From Nageia nagi (lineage: Eukaryota; Pinophyta), in the NCBI GenBank assembly GCA_050084985.1, contig JBITNC010000001.1, forward strand, positions 117,800,001 to 117,864,000: 64,000 nt of DNA. The letters run 5' to 3'. Below, piece after piece: positions 48,075 through 60,534 of this stretch. The notes beneath the pieces were generated by a model, which saw only the letters and a program-made list of their open reading frames with translations, ran no database searches and was not told the DNA's origin. The translations under genes were made by a program, and so were the position numbers. Position 1 is the first letter of the stretch. Each line of letters starts with the position of its first letter.

Positions 48075-49540
48075 TAAGAAAGGTACAAATCTAAATTCAT
48101 TGCATATTATAAAAACTTTTCTTGGCCTTATGATGATATGCCTATGTTAGATCCTTCATTTGTCACACATAATTTGCCATTAAAAGCAAGTGCCAAGCCA
48201 ATTAAGCAAAAAACTAGAAAAATGCATCCTTCTAAGGCCTTGTTAGTCATAAAGGAGATTGAAATGTACTTGCAAGAAGGATTCATGGATCCTATTGATT
48301 ATTCTAATTAGATGTCCAAAATTGTTCCTATTACTAAACCAGCTAGTGAAATATAGGTATGTACCAATTTTAGTGATATCAATAATGCTTTTCCTAAAGA
48401 TGATTTTCTATTATCTAATATTGATATGATTGTTGATAGCATAGTTGGCCATGATATGTTGTCATTTATCAATGGTTTTTTTTGTTACAATCAAATTTTA
48501 ATTAATCCTACTGACCAACATAAAACAACTTTCACAACCCCTTGAGGTCATTTTTTTTTAAAGATTATGCCTTTTGGACTAAAAAATGTAGGTGCTACAT
48601 ATCAGAGAGCCATGGTCACTATGTTTCATAAGCATATTCATAAAATAGTAGAGGTCTATGTTGATGACATTATTGTCAAATCAAAGCAAGGTTAATACCA
48701 TATCCAAGCCCTTGAAGACGTGTTCAACCTTTTACAAAGGTACAAACTAATACTCAAACCTTCAAAGTGTGAATTTGGAGTTACTTTCAAAAAATTATTA
48801 GGATTCATGGTTTCAAATAGAGGAATTGAGGTAGATCCTAACAAGGTAAAAGCCATTGTTGACATGCCTCCCCATAGAAGCTTAAAATAATGTAAAATCC
48901 TTCAAGGAAAGATAAACCTAGTTAGGAGGTTCATCTCATTGCTAGGGGATAAGTGTAGACCATTAAATCACTTTCTTAAGAAGGATGCCAAGTTTGTATG
49001 GGATGAGAATTACCAAAAAGCATTTGAAGATATCAAGCAATATTTGCTCAATTCCTCTATCCTTGTTCTCATGGATTTTTCCCAACCTTCTTACTTGTAT
49101 ACTTCAGCCTCCTTGTATGCAATATGAACCATGCTAATCAAAAAATTGAAGATAACAAGGAGAAGAGCATCTATTATCTAAGCAAGACATTGAGTGACTA
49201 TGAGACAAGGTACACTCTTATGGACAAGATTTGATTTACTATGATATTTAATACTAAAAAAATAAGGCATTACTTATTAATTGCACCACATATGTTGTTA
49301 GTCCTATTAATCCTTTAAAATATTTTGTGGCTAAACAACACTTATCAGGTAATTTGCAAAGTGGCTAATGTTATTGCAAGAATTTGATATTAATGTGGTG
49401 AAGCAAAAATCTATTAAAGGACAAGCAATTGCAAATCTGATAGTAATTTTCCTTAGGAAGGTGAGGAGGTTGCCCATGAAGAATTTCTTGAAATTTTTGA
49501 GGAGAACCCACAATTCCAATAGCTTGATGACCTATCAATA
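48075..49540 (+). pseudogene. reverse transcriptase and RNase H, interrupted by a CA repeat
   Basis: The RT entry contains YDDMPMLDPSFVTHNLPLKA and KMHPSKALLVIKEIEMYLQE. The palm contains DDFLLSNIDMIVDSIVGHDM, CYNQILINPTDQHKTTF, MPFGLKNVGATYQRAM and VEVYVDDIIVKSKQG; the YVDD motif is intact. The connection at 48780-48960 reads LGFMVSNRGIEVDPNKVKAI. The RNase H-like part at 48939-49500 contains DENYQKAFEDIKQYLLNSS, IYYLSKTLSDYETRYT and, in other frames, remnants to EEFLEIFEENPQFQ. A TGA, several TAG/TAA and some frame changes break it. The stretch ends within 40 bases of the CA repeat. Confidence 0.8.
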
Positions 49541-49543
49541 GGG

Positions 49544-50003
<460 letters not shown>

Positions 50004-50141
50004 GCTATTGTATATGATTCAAATATTATAATTACATAAATCATTGAAATTACATTTGAGAATATTGATACAAAAGTATATGTTACATTTAAGTTTAAGT
50101 CTTAGTTCACACACTCACTCACACTCACACACACACACTCA

Positions 50142-50216
<75 letters not shown>

Positions 50217-50341
50217 TGTGACACACACACACACACATTGCTATTGTATATTATTCAAATATTGTAATTACATAAGTCATTGAAATTACATTTGAGAATA
50301 TTGATACAAAAGTATATGTTACTTTAAGTTTAAGTCTTAGC
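50004..50341. repeat. duplicated unit: about 104-bp flank plus second CA tract
   Basis: The unique flank beginning GCTATTGTATATGATTC at 50004 is repeated at 50240 with a period of 236 bases and only a few differences, both copies ending near TTTAAGTCTTAG. Between them, 50108-50236 is another CA-rich tract. The simplest reading is tandem duplication of a CA-tract-plus-flank unit by slippage or unequal exchange. Confidence 0.85.
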
Positions 50342-52750
50342 TACTATTTTTTATCCCTTTGTTACACATTGTATGTACTCTTTGTATTCCCATATTTAGA
50401 TAATGAACTGACATGACCAAAATTCCACACTGTCAAGTAAGTTTATTAAGAATTATGTTTTTGTGAAACTTACACATAGGGAAGTGATGGATGCATAGGA
50501 TTAAAAAAATATAAAACTAAAAAAGAAATTTTGGTGATGGCTTCTATGAGATATTTTGGTGTGAATTTTCAAAACTATTCTACCAATGGTTTACAAGATA
50601 AATGGAATTCACATATCAATTTACTATCCCTATGGTTAAGTGGACCAAAGAGAATATGGTAAAGCCAAAGAAATATAAAAAAATGTGGTGTATAAAAGTT
50701 GATTCTTAGGTTCACCATATGATAGAGACTTCTATCACATAGTTCACTCTTCAAGAATGGGTGTTGTTAGACACTAGATAGGAAATGTTCAATAGAGGCC
50801 CATAATTTTTTTTTATATTAAATCTACCCTATATTTGTAAAAGATATCTTATTGTGAAAGGAAGAACCAAGGGATGCAGAGCATGGATTAGCCAAAATTG
50901 GATTAATTAAAATACAAAATGGTGTCAAATTCAGTAAAAGGGGAATTAACATGTCAATTTGAAAGAATCGGTTTAAAATTAAATAAGGGGAGAAAATATC
51001 AATAATGAGAACTATTAGAGCACTAGTAAAGAGCAAAAAACAAAAATAATAATGAATAATAAGTAAAAGGAATGGGAAGCTAAGGAAAAGAAGTAAGGTA
51101 TCCTACAAGAAAAATAAAAAAATGAGAAGAGTAAAAATTAGAAAGTGGAAAAGAGAAAGAGTTATATCCCTTATCGAGTAAGAGCATGATAGGAGTACAA
51201 AAAATATTGATTTCAAGACATAGAAAAGTAGAGGATAAACTAGGAGAAAATATTTTCTTGTTTGATACTAGGACTATTAAAAAATATATTGATTGATGAA
51301 CTACCACCATTAGAATTAGTAGTGAACTATAAGGATTAAGCATGAAAACCTAGTTTGTTGAATGAGAAAACAAGTGTGTTAGAAGAAGATAGTTTTGGAC
51401 CATTTTATAGTGCAAGTACAAAAGTAAAGATAATGGATGATGCTCATCCCAATAGGAATAAAAATAATTATTCAGAATAATATATGAATGTAGAAGTAGG
51501 AAATCAAGAATTATAGTTTAAAACTTCTTTGAATATACAATTAGAAGAAAGACCCATAATGAATGTGGCAAATGAAAATAAGAGAAGCTATTATTTCCCC
51601 AGACATAATTAGGTAAGACCTATATTCCAACATCAAGACCTTAATAGCTAAAATAAGGAAGAATCCACTATTGAAATTTTTTAAAAATAATAAGAAATGA
51701 TATGACAAATCATTAAAAAAGATGAAGAATATTTACCAAAGGCTAAGGAACATAACTAGAGAATAATATCCATAATAGGAGATCTCAAAAAATTTATCAA
51801 TTACTCATTTAAAGAGATTAGTGATACCTTTAACCTCCTAGATTTTAATGAATATTAACCTTATCATAAATTTATTTAGGTACACAATCAACCCTAATCA
51901 CTTTAGTGAAAAAAGAATCCCTACCAATAACAAAGCATTAACAATTGAAAGTCAAGTTTTACTAAGACAACTAATGACCCCTATATATAATAAAGGAAAT
52001 ATGAATATAAAAATACATAGAAAATGAATTATAATACCAATATTTTGTTATTAAATCTCCCCATCCCTCATGTAATTTATTAATATAGGAGAAACAAAGT
52101 CATAACCTTACAAATGATCAATGATTGAAGAAGATAAGAAACCCTTTGAGGAATCACAATTTAAAGATATATTTAAAGTTGTTGGAGAATAATACTTTGA
52201 ATTATATATCCTAAGAGATAGACCAAGATAAGTATATTCACATAAAAAATGATAACCTAAACCAATATTACTAATACTGACACCAAACACATAGTAAAGA
52301 AACTAACAATCTTAGTGATGAACCAAGATGTCCACATTCAAATTACTAATCTTATAGAAAGACACAACTAATGTAAAATAACATCAATTCATTATATAAA
52401 ATGATTGGAAGAGTTAAAATATCACTACCAATGCCCATAATATATTAGATTTTACATTGACCTTTAAGATATGAGGCCTTACAATGCTTAATGGAATACA
52501 AGAAATCAATACCAAACTAAGGCATAAGGGTATAGTAAGAAATTCAAGATGCGTTTGAAAATAAATATCACTTTCTAGATGTAGGAATGCAAATAATTTG
52601 AAAAATGAGGGATATGATCCAAGTACATCTAAAAAATATACATGAATAAGATAAACATTTCAAAAAATATAAAGGAAATTATAGGAACAAATGATAGAGA
52701 AACAAATAACTAAGTGGTTTATATGAAGATTAAAACCTTGTATTAGAAGG
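50342..52750. other. intergenic, purine-rich plus strand, no gene recognised
   Basis: The plus strand is A- and G-rich from about 50800 to 52700, giving pyrimidine-rich chance frames on the minus strand (50824-51036, 51080-51343). No integrase or LTR belonging to the element at 44612 was seen. Confidence 0.45.
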
Positions 52751-53413
52751 TGTAGACCCTAAATTATATACATAATAATACAAATACAAATAATTATACT
52801 AAATATGATACTTATTTAAATAAAATTATTAATAAAAAAAAGTATACACCTAATATGATATGAAATTCTCAAGGTATGATAAGGGTACATAGAGGACTAG
52901 ATTAGATAAAAGATGAGCTTGTGAGTGATATTCAACTATCTAGATGAGTATTTATCATCTCTCTTATTTGTAGCTTTGGATCATAAATGAGTACTTGGTG
53001 GATGTGTTAGTACTACGATGTCAATGCCTTGAAACCTATATAATTAGATACATGCATAAAGTATAGCAAGTAATAAAAGATCATAGCATAACTTATCCTT
53101 GAATAGGTGGTATCTAAAGATATCAAATTTATGATGTATGTGAAAACCACTTTTCATATATATTTGATAGGGATTTCAACCTAAACTTGTCCATTTATAA
53201 CCTACAAGAACATAGAAAGAATTGAAAGTCTTTTTATAGTAATAATATAATCTTTGTAATATTCAAGATACTTGGTATTGCATTTAATCTAATATATAGT
53301 ATTACACTGTAATATCAACTTTATCTTTATGTTTGTAATATTTCTCTTAATATTTAAAGAATTCTAAAATATGATTTATTAAAAAAATAATAAATCATTT
53401 TTAGGCATCTACA
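52751..53413 (-). repeat. 3' LTR or solo LTR (663 bp)
   Basis: On the minus strand the segment starts TGTAGATGCC at 53413 and ends GGGTCTACA at 52751, giving TGTAGA/TCTACA inverted ends. Its first 50 bases (TGTAGATGCCTAAAAATGA, then TTTAATAAATCAT) resemble the LTR at 44612. Immediately upstream on the minus strand is a polypurine tract, which marks it as a 3' LTR of a minus-strand element whose body would lie above 53422. The body there is unrecognisable, so it may also be a remnant. Confidence 0.65.
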
Positions 53414-53422
53414 TTTCCCCCT
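53414..53422 (-). other. polypurine tract (AGGGGGAAA)
   Basis: A nine-base purine run on the minus strand directly abuts the LTR start TGTAGATGCC, the position at which plus-strand DNA synthesis is primed in LTR retrotransposons. Confidence 0.65.
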
Positions 53423-55039
53423 AGTTGGATATGAAATGGCGAGTATCGAAATTGCATAATCCAAAAAATTTTAGGAAAGTGAAAAAATTTCTAAGTTAAA
53501 CTGTACTTCCCTTTCATAATTTCTATGCTAAATATGATATCTCATTTGCCCCATTTTTATCTTGTATTACCACTTGCACTAGCTTTTATAGGGTGATCAA
53601 GCTAAACATAACATCCTATGTGTGGAGGATTGATGGTATCTTTGAGATCCTACTCTCTAGGATGATCTATGGAAATAAAATAAATACTACCTACATAGAT
53701 TATATCCATTGAAATAATTTTCAAAGGAAGAGAAAGGATGAAATTAATATAATATATTTTGTTAGATTACTTTTGCTACAACTACTAATCTATGAACATC
53801 AAGATAATGAGGTAAAGATATGCCCTAACCTAGTAATAGATACTACCATAAAAAGACCTACAATTTTTGAAAAATTATGCTCATGGGATTGCTTTAGCCT
53901 AGAATTTTAGATTTTATTTGTAGAACATGTATTTATTTTTCAATAAATAGTCATGAGAGTTAAATATAATATTTACACTTTTATACTAGATATTCAGAGA
54001 ACTAATGATCTAATATTATCATACATGAAGAATTTTGTAATAAAAATAATTCATACTTACTACATGGATTCCTTGAAGAAAATTTAACACATCATGGGCA
54101 TTATGAGTTTTAGAGAATTACTTAAACTTATCTTCTACATTTACACTTAGCTTTTTCTTTAGAAACATATTTGTAAAATAATGGTATTTTATAATAATTT
54201 TTCAACAAAATATCTATCATGTATTTTTAACTTGTAGTAATAGTTAAAATTAGGGCATAAACACTTTGGATGGGTGTTGATGATATGAAAATTGCTGAAT
54301 TAATTTTTCAAAAAAAACATGAGAGAGATAACATATTTCATTAGACATATAAATGATAAAATTCAATATTGCGTTTACTAATTTCAAGTTTTAAATGCAA
54401 GAAATATAACTTAGGGTTTAAGAATGAATTTAATTAAAAGGGGAAAAGACAAAAAGTTTTTATCATTATCACTTGTCACATTGCTTACCTAAAGCTATGG
54501 ATACTACTTACTTTGCTTTCGGAATAGGTGTTTTCATTAGTCAATTTGCACTTTAGAGCTTATTTTTACCATGAAGTGGGATCCATTCTTCCTTGTTTGA
54601 CTATTCAATTTGATATTATTTATGCTGACATAGTAGAGGTTAATTGGAGGTTTATTGAGAATCCCTTAGTGAAGAGAAAGGGATATGTGGCTGAGCATGT
54701 TAGGAGTATCCCCATGGACTATATCTTAAGTTTTTTGAACTTCACCACTATTTTTTCATTTTCATTGTAATTTTCTTCTATCTTCTCTATTAGTGAAACC
54801 CTAGGGTTCCATTTTATTTCTTAAAACCTACAAAAGAAAAGGGGATTTTTATTACTTATTTTACATTAGATTTTATCATCACATAGTGTTTCCATTCGAA
54901 AGGAGATTATTTTATTTTGATTTTGGATTAAATATGTTGTAGTTCAATTATCATTTTACAATTTAAATGAGAATCCATATGTTTTGTATTTTTATTATAG
55001 TCAAATTTTATATATTATGTGTGTTGTGCTAGTTTGGTA
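53423..55039. other. intergenic or retroelement 3' region, no gene recognised
   Basis: A plus-strand open stretch at 54528-54770 has a protein-like run (VNWRFIENPLVKRKGYVAEH) that I cannot place. The rest is AT-rich. If the LTR at 52751 is a 3' LTR, this would be the untranslated 3' part of its element. Confidence 0.4.
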
Positions 55040-56255
55040 ACAATGTAATTATGAAAATGTAAAATATCTCTAGAAACCAATGTTGCAAAAAGGAAGGTAA
55101 AATGGAAATTTAAGCAAGAAATAATACCTCCAAATCCAATATCTAATCATAAGAGAATAGTTATAGCAAAATGTAGATAAGAATGCAATTTTATTGATAT
55201 AATAATGTTAGAAGCATAATTACTTAAATATATTTTCATTCCCAAGGAGCTAACACAAATACTTTCTTCAATACAATTATTTTGGATGGCTCTAGGGCCT
55301 CACCAATTGCAACAACAACAAGGCCTACCCCAAGGCTTCCCTACTCCTTTGTTATGGAACCAAAAGTATTACTATCCTAAATGGATAGATTAAGTTGAAG
55401 GCTAACCTTATATCACCATGAGACAATAAATATAGACTTATGCTTGTAAGTGGTAAAGATAGAGTTCTCACACTCAATTTGATTAAAGGGGGTTTCATCA
55501 ATAATTTAATATATCACATAATATCCAAGATTCCTACTTTTATAAACATGGGTGATCATATTCTAATCTTATATTAAGATGATATAAAAATGGAGAGATG
55601 TGATCCATGTTATCTTGACAGCAACATCCAATATTGAGAGCCTTGGGATAAATGAGATCACATCCAAGGGCCTAGAAATATAACATCAAAGTAAGGATGA
55701 CTTTGATGTGCTTTGGCATTAGAACCATACATCCAAATAGATAGAGGGGTGATGTGGCACCTTAGGATACCTAATCCTCTAATGTGGGGGTGAATTATTC
55801 CTTAAAATTCCCAATTTCAAAGTGTGAGAACCATCCAATGCCTTAGGATGCTAAATTACTCTTTAAAAGTATCACATCCAATTTGGTTTTCCTTTCATAT
55901 GCCTCAAAGATAATGTAATAACCTAGGGGGATACTCTACCTCAAATAGGGAGCATTAATTACAAGAGAACCATCTAATATAAATATTACATTCATCAAGG
56001 CTTGAAATATGCAACACTGCATTGCATTTATAATTAAATTGATTACCCAAATATCATTAATATAATATTATTAAACTTTTAGGCACTCAAATAGATACAA
56101 TATTGGTCTATAATTAGATAATTTAATTAAGTATCTAAATGGAACTTATAATATTTATCCAAAATCTATAAAAATATAAAAAATTATACCTAAGCTAATA
56201 TTCTCATTTATCAAATCTGAAATGCGAAAAACATCATAAAAATAGGGACATTACA
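55040..56255 (-). repeat. 3' LTR, inner part aligned to the 5' LTR
   Basis: On the minus strand it begins TGTAATGTCCC at 56255, directly after a purine-rich AGGTGGAA. It aligns with the repeat at 59328-60534 throughout 55081-56255, and weakly down to about 55040. If the 5' LTR truly extends to 59014, this copy has lost about 300 bases at its lower end. Confidence 0.75.
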
Positions 56256-56289
56256 ATTCCACCTATACCAAATTGCTTGTCCCTAAGCA

Positions 56290-56990
56290 ATTCATAACAT
56301 TCATAGTTGTAGTAGAGTCCTCTTAATCCTCTTCTTCTTCTTTATGGATAATCTAAGAATCATCAAACTCTAACTTTTTCTGTTTGATAGTTTCCATCCT
56401 TTGGAATTTGGTTTTTGCCTCTCCAAGGTTTTTGATACCATGTAGTATCACCTATTTTCCTTTTATTTTAAAATTTATTTCTAATGTTTTGTAATTGAAA
56501 ATAACTTCTCCAATTGTATACAACCATTGCACTCTAATTACTATATGTATTAGTCCTCCAAGGAGAAGGATGTAAAAGTTACTAGCAAATGTATAATCCC
56601 CCAATTGTACTTTGATGTTTTCTACCATCTTGTGGCTGGTTATTGTACTATCATTTTCAATTTCTACATCAAAACCAAAGAATTATGTGATATTAAATCC
56701 CTTTTTTCTCATAAATTCTTCATATATGAAGTTATTCATGGCTCTTTCATCAATGAGTACTACAACTTTATTGTAGTTCACAAACCCTTCTACTTTGATA
56801 GTTAAAAATTGAGAGGGTCCTTTTAGAGTGGCTAGTGCCCCTCTAATGTCCCTAATTCCTACTTCATATTGGCATGTGTTAATATCTTCATGAAAATATT
56901 CTTGTACCTCACATACCTCAAAATACATATATTGAGCCTTTCCATTACATTGATATTCTTTTTTCTTGGGGATTCTAACATATGTAGAAG
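56290..56990 (-). pseudogene. aspartic protease and post-protease block
   Basis: The open stretch at 56683-56928 reads GALATLKGPSQFLTIKVEGF, then VVVLIDERAMNNFIYEEFM. The catalytic aspartate (D60) is kept but the D-S-G triad reads D-E-R, so the glycine is lost. After a stop the frame continues with FFGFDVEIENDSTITSHKM, VQLGDYTFASNFYILLLGG and VQWLYTIGEVIFNYKTLEI, matching the conserved FEGFDV...LGDTDVVLGVQWL block downstream of the protease in gypsy elements. It ends in a charged tail (KEEEED) just before the 3' LTR, where RT should begin. A broken zinc-knuckle relic lies at about 56935-56990. Confidence 0.75.
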
Positions 56991-57117
56991 AGTTTTTGTT
57001 TCCTTAGTTCTTCATGTGTGGCATAATCTAGCCTATTTATGGTTTTTTAAGTCATGAAAGTTTCCCTCTCATGGATTATTTATTTGTTTTATTTTTGGAA
57101 TTCATGTTTGGGATTTC

Positions 57118-57990
57118 TTATGGTTGACCCTTTTGGGTAACTAAATCCTTCCAACATTTGGCCTTATGAATAGCAATTGATAAAGTTGATGGTTTTATAT
57201 ACTTAATTGATGATCGAATAGGTTCTTGTAAGTTGTGCATGAAGAGATACATATGTCTTCCATCTTCTATATTGGGTATGAATATAACAATCCTCTGTAA
57301 TTCCTCAATGTAGGCATAAATTGTAGTTGTATGTTGAAGCATAGTTAGTTCCTTGAAATATTCCTTAATGTATTTGAGTTTGAACATGTCTAGTACCCTT
57401 TTACTAAATTCCTCAAAGGTCTTGAACTTCCCATGACCTAGTTTGGTAATAACATTATGCCACCATTCATATGATATTCCATCTAGGCACATTAATGTTA
57501 TTTTTACTCTTTCGTTCATAAGGTGAAGAGAGAAATAAGTTTACATTTTTGTAACCATGCTCTTGCAGTTATTATGTCACTTCCATCAAAAATATGAAAG
57601 GGAATCTTAGGTTTTTGTCTTCTAATGGTTTCTAGAACTTTTAATTTTTTCACTTATGGGTTTCTTAGGTATGTGTGGAAGGGTACGATCTCTCTAAAGG
57701 TGTTTAATTTGTTTATGTACTCTTGAAGTACTTCTTGCATGTTTGCTTCCTCTTTCTCATTTCCAAGAGTTTTATTTAGTGTAAAAAGTAACTTGATGAT
57801 TTTAAGGGATGGAGTATATCTTGAAAACCCTTCCTTTTTCATTGTTATCCCTTGGTTAGGTGTTTTTATCTATGTCAACATTCTAGTTAGTAGAGTTATT
57901 AGAGTATCTAGCTTTTGTTTAACCATTTTATTACTATGTTTTTCATTCTTGCATTGATATTGTTTATAGAATTCATGGGGCATGAAATAA
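57118..57990 (-). pseudogene. gag with Retrotrans_gag domain
   Basis: The open stretch at 57118-57519 (133 codons) contains ITLMCLDGISYEWWHNVITK, then FEEFSKRVLDMFKLKYIKEY, TTIYAYIEELQRIVIFIPN and YLFMHNLQEPIRSSIKYIKP, the W-rich and LL...Y-F motifs of retrotransposon gag. The N-terminal part continues to about 57990 in a different frame (QEVLQEYINKLNTF at 57654-57842). It is the longest intact piece of this element, perhaps because it could still be used in trans at some time, but this is inference. Confidence 0.75.
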
Positions 57991-58994
57991 TACCTCCTAG
58001 TATTTAACTATCTAAATTTGTTATGTTAGTTTCTTAGTCTTAATATGCCAACATCTGGTTTAAATCTCAATATACACCCATAATTGTTGGAATGATGTAG
58101 ACAACTATAATCCTTAGTAAATAAGCCAAGATATCAAAAATCCATCCTTAGATGGATGAATTTCTATAAACTCATAACAAATTGATGTTTCTAAACATGC
58201 AACATCTCACTTCTAGCTAGCAACTCCTAGAAATAATTGCAAAATTATCTCAACATCTTCTTCTAAGCCTCCATGGTGTAGACACCATGTTGAAATATTG
58301 TCAACATCAATAAATTGACTCTCCTTGTGTCTAACAATCTCCTTATAGTGAATTAAAACTCAATATTTCTTACCAAATTATAGCCATAATATCCAACAAC
58401 CCTATAAAAATTCTCAAATCTTAAACTCTATGATGAAAATATGGCAATATGTATAATTGGATATCACTGTGATGCAAAAGATTCTCAAACTTATCCTAAG
58501 TAAGCTAATATCTTCCCTAATATGGCCCCAATTTGTAGTAAGGTCTCATAAAACTCCTCTAAAATTCTAATTTCTAGCTTAAAATGAACTCATAATATAG
58601 AATGATCCTCTAATCTTTCCTCATTCTACCAACATCCACCTCCAAATGGCCTTAAAATACAAAACAAGCCTTAAAACTTGCTTCATAATGCCTATGTATG
58701 CCTCAAAACTCCTAAAAATCCTTAGATCTAGGCTCTTGAAGCCAAAAAATCTACTTCTTGGCTCCTTAATCCTTAGATTCAAGTAACAGACTAGAAACTT
58801 GATGGAAAAAGATCAAAATTCTTGAAAATTACCTCTCACCAAGCTATATGAACCTCCTTGAAGTCTCAAAACTCAAATTTATGATCAAAATAGGTCCAAA
58901 AAACTACTATAATGGTGAGATATGGATCCTAGACCTCCAATGTCTCACTCCCAATGTCTAGATCTAGTAAATTCTCTGTAAACTTCCACTATGA
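57991..58994. other. leader of the gag-protease element, no gene
   Basis: Non-coding sequence between the primer-like site and gag. No open frame or recognisable domain. Confidence 0.5.
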
Positions 58995-59010
58995 GCTCAA
59001 GTTGATACCA
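58995..59010 (-). other. primer-binding-site-like sequence
   Basis: The minus strand reads TGGTATCAACTTGAGC, which shares TGGTATCA and a spaced GAGC with the tRNA-Met primer site. Just upstream is a CA that would end a 5' LTR at 59014. This suggests the 5' LTR is about 1.5 kb and larger than the part shared with the lower copy. Confidence 0.45.
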
Positions 59011-59013
59011 CTA

Positions 59014-60534
59014 TGATGCTATCTTCTAATCTTATAACATGATGATGAGATCTCTTCAAAAACTCCTTCTTACTTGATAGAAAAGGGAAATATCTCCTTA
59101 GCAAGTGTTACCACTATGAACTAGTATCACTATAATCTTCAACTCCTTCAAAAATCTCCTCAACCTTTGTTACCTAATAGGATGATAAGATCTATCATGA
59201 TCCCAAACTAATAGATCATGCTCAAATTTTTTCTAGGAGAGAGACATTTGAATTATTTCTCCAAATTTAGCCAATAAAACTCAAAATAATACAATAATGA
59301 ACATGAAAAATGTCTCTAAAATCCCAACATTACAACAAGGAAGGTAAAATGGAAATTTAAGCAAGAAATAATACTTCCAAATCTAACATCTAAGCATAAG
59401 ATAATAGTTACAACAAAATGTAGATAAAATGTAATTGTATTGATATGATAATGGTATAAGAAAAATTACATAAATATATTTTTGTACCTAAGGAACTTGT
59501 ACTAAGACTTCCTCCAATAGGGTTATTTTGGATGGATCCATGGCCTCATTAATCACAACAACAACAAGGACCATCCTAGGGCTTCCCTACTCCTCTAAGA
59601 TGGAACTAATATTGTTCCTATTTGGAATGGCTATAGTAAGCTCAAGGATAGCTTTTTATCACCCTAAGAACTCAAATGAAGACTTGCAACTATAAGTGAT
59701 AAATATATATTTCTCACACTCAATTCAATTAAAGAAGATTTAATCAATAATTTAGCATATCCCATAATGTTTAGGATTCCACCTTTTATAGGCATGGGTG
59801 ATCATCTACTAATCTTACATTGATATGATCTAATGGTGGAGAGATGTGATATATTTGCTCTTAATAGCAACATCTAAGATGGAAATACTAGGGATAAATG
59901 AGATCACATCAAAGGGCCTAGAAATGTAATGTCCAAGTAGGAATGACTTCAATGAGATTTGGGATCAATGACATGAATCTAAATAACTAAGTGGGGTAAT
60001 GTGGGATGTTGGGATATCTAATCCTCTAAATTGGGAGTGAATTCTTTCTTAAATACCCAAAATCCAAGTGTGGTAGATTTTTAGTACCTTTGGATCCTAA
60101 ATTTCTCTTTAGAAATGCCAGATCCAAGCTTAGGTGTCCTTCAAGATACCTCAAAGTCAATGTAATCACCTAGGGGTATGATCTGCATTGAAGAGGGGAG
60201 AATTAATGACAAGATGATAATCTATTGCTAATTTTACAATCATCAAGGTTAGAAATACACAACGTCTCATTATTTGAGGCTAAAATTTCATTTATAAATA
60301 TTATTGCCTTGGTATCAGTAATACGACATTATTGGCATTTTAGGTACTCAACTAAATACAATAAATAAATAAAAAGGATCATTATTCCATAATTAGAGTA
60401 TTTAACTAAGTCTCTAAATGGAACTTAGTATATTTTGCCAAAACTTATGAAAATAGATAAAATCACACCTAAGCTAATGTTCTCATTTATCAGAGGTAAA
60501 ATGGGAAACCACCATAAAAATAGGGACATTAACA
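59014..60534 (-). repeat. 5' LTR (about 1.5 kb; 59328-60534 shared with 3' LTR)
   Basis: On the minus strand it begins TGTTAATGTCCC at 60534. The segment 59328-60534 aligns to 55081-56255 with landmarks such as GGAAGGTAAAATGGAAATTT, ACAACAACAAGG and ATAGGGACATT. The inner boundary at 59014 rests on the primer-like site and the CA end; the inner 300 bases have no partner in the 3' LTR. Confidence 0.65.

Larger units (their letters stand above)
44612..49540 (+). mobile_element. decayed Tat/Athila-type gypsy element, 5' part
   Basis: On the plus strand a 641-bp LTR is followed by a primer site, gag, protease, RT and RNase H. The coding blocks are clear but full of stops. The sequence stops inside the RNase H region, where it meets the CA-rich repeat at 49544; no integrase, polypurine tract or 3' LTR was found after the repeat. 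It is oriented opposite to the element at 36000-43100, and the two are related in their RT and RNase H blocks but not recent copies of one another. Confidence 0.8.
55040..60534 (-). mobile_element. gag-protease-only gypsy element (non-autonomous)
   Basis: Two direct repeats of about 1.2 kb, sharing sequence from 55081 to 56255 and 59328 to 60534, flank an internal region with gag and protease on the minus strand and no RT, RNase H or integrase. The internal region runs from the protease and its following block straight to a purine-rich stretch and the 3' LTR. This is the layout of TR-GAG-type or similarly deleted non-autonomous elements. The LTRs differ at very roughly 15% of positions by eye over the first 125 bases, so the insertion is old. 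No target-site duplication is visible. Confidence 0.75.
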
